From the NCBI GenBank assembly GCA_964400675.1, contig CAYNVO010000002.1:248001-312000 (forward strand): a DNA stretch of 64,000 nucleotides. Reading direction: 5' to 3'. Positions 7,767-15,438 of this stretch are shown in pieces. The translations under genes were made by a program, and so were the position numbers. This DNA comes from 9FT-COMBO-48-23 sp964400675. GTDB taxonomy: Bacteria > Chloroflexota > Dehalococcoidia > GIF9 > UBA5629. The stretch's first letter is position 1, and every line of letters begins with the position of its first letter. The notes beneath the pieces were generated by a model that saw nothing but the letters and a program-made list of their open reading frames with translations, was not told the origin of the DNA and did no database searches.

Positions 7767-8758
7767 TGTGGATACCTTTGTAAGGAGGCATTTAATATAG
7801 CTGAGATGAGAGCTTGATATGTCCAGCCCAGTTTGTTAGCCATAATAGGCAAGTCGCTGCTCTTCGGGTTTAGCCCTGCCAGCGGATTTATCTCCAGGAA
7901 GTAAGGCACACCTTCTGTGCTGAGCTTATAGTCCAGCCTGGCAAAATCACGGCAGCCCAGTGTTTTGAAAACTTCAAGGCTCGAGTTTGTAATTTCCTCC
8001 AGAGTGGCTGTTTTCAGGCGAGCCGGGCACTCATAGTCTACCAGTTGTTCCCATTCCCGTTTCACTTCAAGCGAATATATAAAGTAGTCGCCACTTTGTT
8101 TGGGCAGAACACGCATTATGCCCAGCACCTTTGTCTGGGAATTGCCAACCAGGCCAACTGTTACCTCATCGCCGGCGATAAATTCCTCCACTATAATCGG
8201 TTGTTTGTAGTGCTCGAGAAGTTCTGCTGCGATTCCGGTTATTTGAGCTACAGTCTCTGCTCTGGAGCCAAGTCGAATGCCTTTGCTTGAACCTTCGTAG
8301 GCCGGCTTAATGAAAACCGGCAGTAGAAGGTCGTCATAGGTTGTTTCTTTTAGTTGGCGGTGGCTTGTGATTAATCGCCATTTTGGAGTGCGGATACCTG
8401 CCGCCGTCACCAGTCTCTTGGTCAGGGATTTATCCAGGCAAATAGCCAGGCATTGTGGGTCTGAACCTGAATAAGGGATGTCGAGCATTTCCAGAATGGA
8501 GGGAACCTGAGCCTCTCTGCTTTTATAGTTACCCAGTCCTTCGGAGATATTGAAAACAAAGTCGACGTTATTCTGGAGAATGCCAGTAACGAACTCTTTG
8601 CCGCCACCCAGTTTAACTACCGAGTGCCCCAGACTTTCAAGGGTATTGGCAAGCGCCTCCACTGTTTCTGGAGAGTCATATTCCTCAAGCGCATCCTCGG
8701 GGCAACTTGATGCTGAGCTGACAGCCTCTTTAAGGTCGTATGCGAGACCTATTTTCAT
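7751..8758 (-). CDS. ATP-grasp ligase, D-Ala-D-Ala ligase type (first copy)
   Basis: 335 residues from ATG 8758. Diagnostic stretches: MKIGLAYDLKEA at the N-terminus, EYDSPETVEALANTLESLGH, FNISEGLGNYKSREAQVP, PVFIKPAYEGSSKGI in the ATP site, VEEFIAGDEVTVGLVG, and the metal-binding C-terminal LDYKLS...FLEINPLAGLNP. The start is typical of its subfamily, so the 29-base overlap with the end of the aminomutase gene is probably genuine and indicates coupled translation. The protein is related to but clearly distinct from the second ligase. Substrates are not known. Neighbourhood with a lysine 2,3-aminomutase suggests a basic or beta-amino acid as the amine or carboxyl partner (inference). Confidence 0.9.
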   Translation of the reverse strand: MKIGLAYDLKEAVSSASSCPEDALEEYDSPETVEALANTLESLGHSVVKLGGGKEFVTGILQNNVDFVFNISEGLGNYKSREAQVPSILEMLDIPYSGSDPQCLAICLDKSLTKRLVTAAGIRTPKWRLITSHRQLKETTYDDLLLPVFIKPAYEGSSKGIRLGSRAETVAQITGIAAELLEHYKQPIIVEEFIAGDEVTVGLVGNSQTKVLGIMRVLPKQSGDYFIYSLEVKREWEQLVDYECPARLKTATLEEITNSSLEVFKTLGCRDFARLDYKLSTEGVPYFLEINPLAGLNPKSSDLPIMANKLGWTYQALISAILNASLQRYPQCVKG

Positions 8759-10100
8759 TTCTGACTCTCACTGGTTGGAGCTGGCGCTGCGGTTCACTAA
8801 GGTTGTCAGAAAACGGACTATTGGCTAATGCTGCTTCTATTGCTGACTCAGAACCGGATTTGTCTTTGGGGTTGCGGTACCACACAAATCGGCCCTGATA
8901 ATTCCTTAATACTAGCTCTTCTTTTGTGTGCGTCAATACATAGTTTGGTTGTAGAGGAACCTTGCCGCCACCCTCTGGCAGGTCTATAACGAAGGTGGGA
9001 ATTGCCAGACCTGAGGTATGGCCGCGCATACCTTCTATTATCTTGATTCCTATTTCTACCGGGGTGCGCAGATGCTCTGTTCCCTGAACCTCGTCGCACT
9101 GGAAAAGATAGTAAGGACGTACTTTTATCTTAAGTAGCCCAGTACAAAGTTTTGTCTGTGTTGCTACGTTATCGTTTATACCGCGGAGGAGTACAGACTG
9201 GTTGTTTACTGGAATACCGGCTCGTAAAAGGCGCTCGCAGGCTGCTGCTGATTCAGGTGTTATCTCGTGCGGATGGTTGAACTGAGTGTTTAGCCATATA
9301 GGCCCGTATTTTGATAACATGCTGCACAACTCGTTGTCGATGCGATGCGGCAAAACCACCGGGTATCTGGTGCCGATACGGATTATCTCGACGTGGTCTA
9401 TTTGCCTCAATTTGGAGATAACATCTTCTAATCGGCGTGTGGAAAGGGTTAACGGGTCGCCGCCAGAGAGAATGACATCTCTGATTGTCTTATGCCTGCG
9501 GATATAGTCCAGCATAGCCTTGATTTCGCCTGGAGTTCGTACCCAGCCACCATTGTGCCATTCCCTTTTTCGAGTGCAGTGACGACAAAGCATAGGGCAG
9601 ATATCTGTGAGCACCATCAGTACCCTGTCGGGGTAGCGATGGACCAATCCCGGGACTACGGAGTCTCTTCTTTCCGCAAGCGGGTCCTCGAAGCCTATAC
9701 TGCCGAGGGCTATCTCTTCAAAAGAAGGTATTGCCTGTTTTCTGATAGGGTCATCCGGGTCGTATGTGTTGATTAGCGAGAGGTAGTAAGGTGTTACTGC
9801 GAGGGGATATTTCGTGGTTACCAGTTTAAGTTGGGTTTTTTCTTTAGCTGATAAGGGGATTAGATTTGATAGCTCTTCGACAGTGGTTATTCGGTTACGA
9901 AATTGCCACTGCCAGTCGTTCCAATTTTCCCGTGTGACTTGAGCGAGAAAGCTGCTACTATTGATAACGGCCGTACCATCGGTAACGGCCGCCTTACCTG
10001 GAGGCTCTTCTTCCTCGACCACCAGTTCATTTCTCGTGGCGGCAATGCCTGGAGGTTCCTCCTCCTCAATCTGGTTTTTTATCGTTTCTGGTTTTATCAC
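8730..10100 (-). CDS. kamA: Lysine 2,3-aminomutase (KamA-type radical SAM enzyme)
   Basis: 456 residues from GTG 10100, with AAGGAG upstream. Radical SAM cluster CxxxCxxC is C168, C172, C175. The PLP-binding lysine in EGGGK is K380. The two aspartates that hold the side-chain amine of lysine in the studied clostridial enzyme are present here as D336 (QCDE) and D373 (VID); in glutamate 2,3-aminomutases these are replaced, so L-lysine to L-beta-lysine is the likely reaction. The N-terminal extension (1-45) contains a doubled EEEEPPG-x-AA motif, 17 residues apart, which I do not know from other members. First gene of an operon with two ATP-grasp ligases and a GNAT, so beta-lysine is probably conjugated rather than only acetylated. 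Confidence 0.92.
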   Translation of the reverse strand: MIKPETIKNQIEEEEPPGIAATRNELVVEEEEPPGKAAVTDGTAVINSSSFLAQVTRENWNDWQWQFRNRITTVEELSNLIPLSAKEKTQLKLVTTKYPLAVTPYYLSLINTYDPDDPIRKQAIPSFEEIALGSIGFEDPLAERRDSVVPGLVHRYPDRVLMVLTDICPMLCRHCTRKREWHNGGWVRTPGEIKAMLDYIRRHKTIRDVILSGGDPLTLSTRRLEDVISKLRQIDHVEIIRIGTRYPVVLPHRIDNELCSMLSKYGPIWLNTQFNHPHEITPESAAACERLLRAGIPVNNQSVLLRGINDNVATQTKLCTGLLKIKVRPYYLFQCDEVQGTEHLRTPVEIGIKIIEGMRGHTSGLAIPTFVIDLPEGGGKVPLQPNYVLTHTKEELVLRNYQGRFVWYRNPKDKSGSESAIEAALANSPFSDNLSEPQRQLQPVRVRNENRSRIRP

Positions 10101-10166
10101 TTATTGTTTCTCCTTAACGTATTGTGATTACGATGCTTATTAAATTATGAAATTACCTTCATTAAC

Positions 10167-10195
10167 ACGCTAACATACTTTTTTCAGTTTGTCAA
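10167..10195 (-). promoter_or_regulatory. Promoter of the aminomutase/ATP-grasp operon
   Basis: On the minus strand TTGACA (10195-10190), 17-base spacer, TAGCGT (10172-10167). The -35 is perfect and the -10 is weak, which could mean help from an activator. About 67 bases lie between the -10 and the GTG start. It is back to back with the lipoprotein promoter at 10246-10274. Confidence 0.6.
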
Positions 10196-10245
10196 TATTT
10201 TTCGTTAGTTAACTTTAGTTTATTAAAAAGTTAGTAGTTCACAGT

Positions 10246-10274
10246 TTGACAAAAGCGGTCATAATCTTTAAGAT
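10246..10274 (+). promoter_or_regulatory. Promoter of the two-domain lipoprotein gene
   Basis: TTGACA at 10246-10251, 17-base spacer, TAAGAT at 10269-10274, about 50 bases before the ATG at 10324. It diverges from the aminomutase promoter, with roughly 50 bp between the two -35 boxes. Confidence 0.7.
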
Positions 10275-10323
10275 TCTCTTTCTGTGCTTAGACTTGTTGG
10301 AAAAATCATTGTGGAGGGTATAC

Positions 10324-11181
10324 ATGAATAAAAGATACTGGTTGGTATTTCAAATTGTTATGGCTCTGATTTTAATGGCTGTCCTGTTGGCAGGTTGTGG
10401 AAAAAAGGGAGTAGTCTCCACCAGTGGCATGTTGACGGAGATAACTCTGGCAGCAGGCGTGGACGAAGAAGGTCGACCGATTAGTCCCACCACAGTCTTT
10501 GCCCCCAACGCTGATGCGTTTTGTTGCTCCTTCAAAGTCATTGGCGCTCCGCCAGATACGGAAATAAAAGGGCAGTGGATTTACGTAAGTGGGGAAGCAG
10601 AAGAGCAGGTTGGGGGGAAAAACTACCTTATGGATGAGATGTCTATTACTGTTGAGGGTACGCGCTACGCGTATGTATACTATCTCCGTCCCTCTTTTTT
10701 GCCTGACTACAGGTGGCCGAAGGGAGATTGCAAGGTGGTTCTCTATGTTAATGGCATAGAAGATGCTAGCATGCCTTTCACGGTTAAAGAAAGGGAACCT
10801 GGTTCAGTTGAAGGAGACGTAAGCGAGGTTACAATGTCAACAGCTGTGGATGGGGATGACCGACCGATTAATCCCACCACTGTCTTTGCTACCGACACTG
10901 AGAAATTTTACTGTTCGTTTAAGCTATCAGGTTTGCCAGTCGGTAGCAAAATGAGGGTGGATTGGGTATATGTGGGCGGTGAAGCAGAAGACGAGATTGG
11001 TCAAAACTATGTGTTTGATTCGCGGACTGGCACTATTGAGCGTAAGGGCGAAGGTTATACCTCTACATTTTTGGAGCGTCCCTCTTATATGCCCGACTAT
11101 AGATGGCCGAAGGGAGATTGCAAAGTGGTTATATATGTCGATGACCAGGAAAAGGCCAGTGCGAACTTCAAGGTGGAGTAG
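10324..11181 (+). CDS. Lipoprotein with two tandem copies of one domain
   Basis: 285 residues from ATG 10324, chosen for GGAGGG five bases upstream; an in-frame TTG at 10246 coincides with the -35 box and is rejected. A signal peptide with lipobox LLAGC puts the lipidated cysteine at C25. The exported part is two copies of one roughly 120-residue beta-rich domain (about 33-155 and 163-285). Both carry PTTVFA, WxYVxGEAE and RPSxxPDYRWPKGDCKVV, so the gene arose by internal duplication. The DNA of the shared WPKGDCK segment is nearly identical, which suggests a recent duplication or gene conversion. Function unknown; the fold may be immunoglobulin-like. It shares the divergent control region with the aminomutase operon. 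Confidence 0.88.
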   Translation: MNKRYWLVFQIVMALILMAVLLAGCGKKGVVSTSGMLTEITLAAGVDEEGRPISPTTVFAPNADAFCCSFKVIGAPPDTEIKGQWIYVSGEAEEQVGGKNYLMDEMSITVEGTRYAYVYYLRPSFLPDYRWPKGDCKVVLYVNGIEDASMPFTVKEREPGSVEGDVSEVTMSTAVDGDDRPINPTTVFATDTEKFYCSFKLSGLPVGSKMRVDWVYVGGEAEDEIGQNYVFDSRTGTIERKGEGYTSTFLERPSYMPDYRWPKGDCKVVIYVDDQEKASANFKVE

Positions 11182-11229
11182 CGATGCTTTTTCGAGGTGC
11201 GCTAGCTCTGTCGCCTGAAAGGGGTCACC

Positions 11230-11799
11230 GTGTTGAGAGAGTCTGACGTCGTCTATTTTGATTCTCCCGGCGCTGAGAATACAGTTGAAACATTGAGATT
11301 AGCCAGAGCCAGGGCTGAGGAGCTTGGTATAAGGAAAATCGTGGTGGCTACAACAATTGGTGATACCGGAGTTAAGGCGGCAGAAGAGTTCAGAAATTAT
11401 GAAGTAGTTGTAGTGACCCATACGTCTGGCTTTGCGGCTCCGGGCGCTCAGGAGCTTACTCCAGAAAACAGGCAAAAAATAGAAAAGCTGGGAGCTGTTA
11501 TTTTTACCGGTGCTCATGCCTTCGGTGGCATAGCTCATGCGGTGAGGAGGACTTTTAATACGCACGTTTTGGGAGATTTCATGGCTAATACGCTGCGGAT
11601 GTTCGGGCAGGGTATGAAGGTAGCCATTGAGATAAGCATCATGGCTGCTGACGCCGGTCTTATAAGTCCTGATGAAGAGGTCATAGCAATAGCTGGAACA
11701 GTGAGAGGAGCCGATACAGCCATCGTCCTCAAACCAGCCCATGGACATGATGCCTTCTCCCTTAGAGTGAAGGAGATAATCTGCAAGCCAAGACTTTAG
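11230..11799 (+). CDS. Pyruvate kinase C-terminal (alpha/beta) domain protein
   Basis: 189 residues from GTG 11230 with AAAGGGG upstream. It matches the free-standing PK_C-type domain: TVETLRLARARAEELGIRKIVVATTIGDTG at the start, VVVTHTSGF, a conserved GAHAFGGIAHAVR, and a C-terminal FxxRVKEIICKPRL. The catalytic pyruvate kinase barrel is absent, so it is not a pyruvate kinase. Such proteins are widespread in anaerobes and archaea, and their role is not established; they may bind a phosphorylated effector. The last 21 bases or so of its coding DNA recur after the next gene (13376-13396), including the tail residues IICKPRL and a stop codon. Confidence 0.85.
   Translation: MLRESDVVYFDSPGAENTVETLRLARARAEELGIRKIVVATTIGDTGVKAAEEFRNYEVVVVTHTSGFAAPGAQELTPENRQKIEKLGAVIFTGAHAFGGIAHAVRRTFNTHVLGDFMANTLRMFGQGMKVAIEISIMAADAGLISPDEEVIAIAGTVRGADTAIVLKPAHGHDAFSLRVKEIICKPRL
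11775..11795 (+). repeat. 21-bp direct repeat, copy 1
   Basis: It starts GATAATCTGC and ends CCAAGACT, lies inside the 3' end of the pyruvate-kinase-domain gene, and is identical to 13376-13396. Both copies encode IICKPRL and then a stop (TAG here, TAA in copy 2). Confidence 0.95.
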
Positions 11800-11911
11800 C
11801 AAAAATTCGTGATTCAGGTTTTAGACCATTTGTGTTTGCCGGCGAGATACGAAAAGAGTATTATTTCTGTCAGTGAGGCCTAAACTGACTGGCTCGCATT
11901 AAGAATAACAT

Positions 11912-13366
11912 ATGCACCCCGATTGGCGACCCAAGCTTGGCGACCGTATTTTTAGGCCGTACCGAATCAGACCGTTTCACCTGAAGCGGGTGCTGGGGGT
12001 GCCCGCCCTGTTTAGTGCAGGTTACGGAGACGTTGGTTCTTCTATTTACTATGCACTGGGCATAGTCGCCATTGTAGCTCTGGGTGCCACACCCATTGTG
12101 CTGGCTATAGCCGGTCTTATTTACATCTTTAATGCTCTCACATATGCTGAAGGTGGAGCTATGATACCGGAAGCCGGCGGCTCAGCCAGTTTTGCTCGCC
12201 ATGGCATTAACAACGTTGTCGGATTCATAGCTGGCTGGGCATTAATGCTGAGCTATATAGCTACTATGGCTATCTCAGCCTACACAATACCTCCATACCT
12301 TGCATATTTCTGGCCAATTCTGAATGACCCGGCAATTGATACCTTGGTCGCTATGGGGATTATCTTTTTTCTGATGATTATAAATGTTGCTGGTGTCAGG
12401 GAATCATCAAGACTGAACATAGTATTCATAGGGGCGGATATAGCTACCCAGATTACGCTGGTCATTTTAGGTGTAGTGCTTATACTCGGGCGAGAGCCGG
12501 GAGTGCTGCTGCAGAACATGTTTGGCGCAGGCAACTGGCCATCCACACAGAACTTGATTTTCGGTATTGCTATTGCTGCTCTTTGTTTTACCGGCGTGGA
12601 AACCGTTTCTCAGCTAGCAGAGGAGACTCGGCGACCGGAAAAAAGAATACCCCGGGCTTACGTTCTGATGATAGTGGCTGTTCTTGTATTGTTTGCCGGC
12701 ATTTCCATAGTTGCTCTTTCTGCAATGACCCCCCAAATCCTGGGCGACCCGGTGGGGGGGTGGGCAAGAGACCCTGTAGCTGGCATAGCAGCTAATTTAC
12801 CATCGAAAGTACTGCAATTAATATTTGCTCCTGTAGTGGCAGTACTGGCAGCCAGTATCCTGCTTACTGCTACCAATGCGGGACTTCTCGGCATTTCACG
12901 TCTTGCTTTCAACTTGTCTGCACATAATCAGCTTCCACCACTCTTGGGCAGGGTGCATCCTAGATTCAGGACTCCCTATGTTTCTATTATCCTGTTTTCT
13001 ATTGTAGCAATCGTATTGCTGGCACCGGGATTTGCCAATCCTAGATTCTTTGCTGAGCTGGGGGCATTATATGTATTTGGCTCTCTATTGTGCTTCGCTT
13101 TGGCACACGCTGCAATTTTGAGCCTGAGAATTAAAAAGCCAGACCTGCCTCGACCTTTCAAGCTCGGTTTGAATATAACCGTCAGGGGGCGTGAGCTCCC
13201 GTTTACCGCTCTCCTTGGACTGGCTGCCACGGCAGTAATATGGATAGTAGTGGTTGTCACTCAGTCTTTCAGCCGCTGGGCTGGTATTCTATGGATGCTC
13301 GTCGGGTTGACTGTCTACTATTTGTACCAGCTTAGAAAACAAAGGCTTCTAAAACACCCATCGTAA
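11912..13366 (+). CDS. APC superfamily amino acid permease
   Basis: 484 residues with about 12 hydrophobic membrane segments. The N-terminal motif FSAGYGDVGSSIYYALG corresponds to the first, substrate-binding broken helix of APC transporters. FTGVETVSQLAEETRRPEKRIPRA, near the middle, is the conserved APC consensus (family members read GFE...NPERDIPRA). It is likely an inner-membrane amino acid or polyamine transporter driven by an ion gradient; the substrate is unknown. No strong ribosome site is seen before the ATG. The gene lies exactly between two 21-bp direct repeats (11775 and 13376), suggesting insertion or recombination at this site. Confidence 0.88.
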   Translation: MHPDWRPKLGDRIFRPYRIRPFHLKRVLGVPALFSAGYGDVGSSIYYALGIVAIVALGATPIVLAIAGLIYIFNALTYAEGGAMIPEAGGSASFARHGINNVVGFIAGWALMLSYIATMAISAYTIPPYLAYFWPILNDPAIDTLVAMGIIFFLMIINVAGVRESSRLNIVFIGADIATQITLVILGVVLILGREPGVLLQNMFGAGNWPSTQNLIFGIAIAALCFTGVETVSQLAEETRRPEKRIPRAYVLMIVAVLVLFAGISIVALSAMTPQILGDPVGGWARDPVAGIAANLPSKVLQLIFAPVVAVLAASILLTATNAGLLGISRLAFNLSAHNQLPPLLGRVHPRFRTPYVSIILFSIVAIVLLAPGFANPRFFAELGALYVFGSLLCFALAHAAILSLRIKKPDLPRPFKLGLNITVRGRELPFTALLGLAATAVIWIVVVVTQSFSRWAGILWMLVGLTVYYLYQLRKQRLLKHPS

Positions 13367-13375
13367 GCGTTGAGG

Positions 13376-13396
13376 GATAATCTGCAAGCCAAGACT
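13376..13396 (+). repeat. 21-bp direct repeat, copy 2
   Basis: Identical to 11775-11795. It falls in noncoding DNA 10 bases after the permease stop codon. It still encodes the tail residues and stop of the pyruvate-kinase-domain gene, so it looks like a left-over copy of that gene's 3' end. Confidence 0.95.
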
Positions 13397-13550
13397 CTAA
13401 ATCCAGCTTCTTTTCACAGTAATTGACTTTCTGCGCATCAGTCTTATACCCCTTGACTATGGTGGCTCAGCCGTGTAAACTGCCTGCCGAACATTGCGCT
13501 CCTAAAAACTGAGTTATCTCTTCACAGGGATACTTTCTGAAACCTGGATA

Positions 13551-14552
13551 ATGACGAAAAAAGTAGTAGTCACAGGTGCCACCGGTCACATAGGCGCTAA
13601 TCTGGTTCGTGCTCTGCTGGCTCAAGGTAGACCTGTACGTGCGTTGTTCCATGTGAACCGTCGGGCAGTCGATGGATTGGAAATTGAAATCGCTAAGGGC
13701 GATGTCTGCGACCTGGAATCTCTGTGTCGTGCCTTCGATGGCGCCGATGTTGTTTATCATCTGGCGGCTCGTATCTCATTGTCGGTGGGTGATTGGCAAT
13801 TGCTCGAGGCGGTCAATATCACAGGAACCAGGAATGTAGTTGAGGCATGCCTCCAGTGCGGGGTGCGTCGTCTTGTTCACTTCAGCTCGATTCATGCCCT
13901 AATACAGGAGCCTCTGGATGTCCCGGTCGACGAATCACGCCCGATGGTGGAATCTCGACGCTGTCCATCTTATGACCGCTCCAAGGCAGCGGGCGAGAAG
14001 GAAGTGCGCAAAGGTATAGAACGAGGCTTGGATGCTGTTATCATAAATCCAACAGGTGTAATTGGTCCTTATGACTTTGAACCGTCCCACTTCGGTGCGG
14101 CTCTGGTTGCTATCGCCTGCCGTAAGCTGCCGGCATTGGTGGGTGGTGGCTTTGACTGGGTGGATGCCCGTGATGTGGTGACGGGAGCAATGCGGGCAGA
14201 AGAATGCGCGCCGACCGGTGCCAAATATCTCCTTTCCGGTCACTGGGTGTCGGTGGCTGATTTAGCGGCTCTTGTAGAAGAGCTAACCGGTGCTCCGACG
14301 CCCCGGCTGGTGTGTCCTCTATGGTTGGCCCATGTCGGCGCTCCGTTTACTGTTGCCTTTGCTCGGCTTACCGGCGGGCGACCATTCTATACCAGCGATT
14401 CACTAAGAGCGCTGAAGAGTAATAGAAACATCAGCCATGAAAGAGCTAGCCGTGACCTCGGCTATAATCCGCGTCCGTTTAGGGAAACGATTGTCGATAC
14501 GCTGCGCTGGTTTGAAGAGAATGGCGATATCGACAGTTCGTTAAAGTTGTAA
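13551..14552 (+). CDS. NAD-dependent epimerase/dehydratase family protein (extended SDR)
   Basis: 333 residues. The Rossmann glycine motif GATGHIG is at residues 9-15 and the catalytic YxxxK is seen as YDRSK near residue 143, with the preceding serine in HFSSIHA. A conserved NPTGVIGPYD follows. This is the extended short-chain dehydrogenase fold, as in sugar epimerases, dihydroflavonol reductases and 3-beta-hydroxysteroid dehydrogenases. The next gene is a steroid-5-alpha-reductase-like protein only 14 bases downstream, so reduction of an isoprenoid or steroid-like ketone or alcohol is possible (inference). It also resembles HpnA-like proteins linked with hopanoids. The substrate remains open. 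Confidence 0.85.
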   Translation: MTKKVVVTGATGHIGANLVRALLAQGRPVRALFHVNRRAVDGLEIEIAKGDVCDLESLCRAFDGADVVYHLAARISLSVGDWQLLEAVNITGTRNVVEACLQCGVRRLVHFSSIHALIQEPLDVPVDESRPMVESRRCPSYDRSKAAGEKEVRKGIERGLDAVIINPTGVIGPYDFEPSHFGAALVAIACRKLPALVGGGFDWVDARDVVTGAMRAEECAPTGAKYLLSGHWVSVADLAALVEELTGAPTPRLVCPLWLAHVGAPFTVAFARLTGGRPFYTSDSLRALKSNRNISHERASRDLGYNPRPFRETIVDTLRWFEENGDIDSSLKL

Positions 14553-14566
14553 TCTAAATAAGTAAC

Positions 14567-15328
14567 GTGAACGAACAGGAATTTTTTAATATCCTCCTCG
14601 CAGGCTGGTTTATACTGGCATTAGTTATCTTTGTCACCCTGTTCTTTCTTGTGGCGCCTTACGGTCGTCACAGCCGCAGTGGTTGGGGCCCGGCGCTGAA
14701 TAACAGGTTGGGCTGGATAATCATGGAGTTTGCGTCTCCACTAGTATTTGCTGTCTGTTTCATATTTGGCAGCAATTCCGTGACGATTACCGCTCTGGTT
14801 TTCCTGGTTATGTGGGAAGCGCATTATATACACCGGGCTTTCATCTATCCTTTCAGTCTGAGCGCTGGAGATAATCGTATGCCTGTGACCGTCATAAGTA
14901 TAGGGATTCTTTTCAACTCCGTGAATGCGTATCTGAACGGTCGCTACATCTTTACGTTCTCCGCTGGCTATGCTAACCAGTGGCTTGCCGACCCGCGTTT
15001 TATTGTCGGTGTGCTCCTGTTCCTCATCGGTTTCGTCATCAACCGTCAGGCCGACCACACGCTACGAAATCTCCGTGAACCCGGTGAATCGGGCTACAAG
15101 GTTCCGTACGGCGGATTGTATCGCTGGATATCCTGTCCCAATTACCTCGGAGAGATACTTACCTGGACTGGCTGGGCTGTAGCCACCTGGTCATTGGCTG
15201 GGCTGTCATTTGCCGTGTGGACGATAGCCAACCTGGCACCCAGAGCCAGGGCGCATCATGCCTGGTATCGTTCCCATTTTACTGATTACCCCACTCAGCG
15301 CAAAGCACTGGTGCCGGGTTTGTGGTGA
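14567..15328 (+). CDS. Membrane protein with steroid 5-alpha-reductase C-terminal domain
   Basis: 253 residues from GTG 14567, 14 bases after the SDR gene. There are six or so membrane segments. The C-terminal half carries the family signature: FxxNRxxDxxLRNLREPGESGYKVPYGG, then LYRWISCPNYLGEI, and a tail ending in HxWYRxHFxDYPxxRKALVPGLW. The family reduces the delta-4 double bond of 3-oxo-steroids with NADPH in eukaryotes; bacterial members are mostly uncharacterised and may act on isoprenoid or fatty acyl double bonds. The basic and aromatic residues of the signature are intact, so the protein is probably active. Pairing with the SDR suggests a two-step redox conversion of a lipid. Confidence 0.85.
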   Translation: MNEQEFFNILLAGWFILALVIFVTLFFLVAPYGRHSRSGWGPALNNRLGWIIMEFASPLVFAVCFIFGSNSVTITALVFLVMWEAHYIHRAFIYPFSLSAGDNRMPVTVISIGILFNSVNAYLNGRYIFTFSAGYANQWLADPRFIVGVLLFLIGFVINRQADHTLRNLREPGESGYKVPYGGLYRWISCPNYLGEILTWTGWAVATWSLAGLSFAVWTIANLAPRARAHHAWYRSHFTDYPTQRKALVPGLW

Positions 15329-15438
15329 CAAAGGATATCTTTTTAATTGGTTTTTTCATTTATTGCAGTATTGATAAGCTAAAGCACGGGCATATAATTT
15401 TCGTAGCGTAATAATAATTGAGTAGGAGGAAAAGAAAT

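Noticed and set aside
15418..15438. TTG start for the dehalogenase gene
   Set aside because: It would place the strong AGGAGGA ribosome site inside the coding region.
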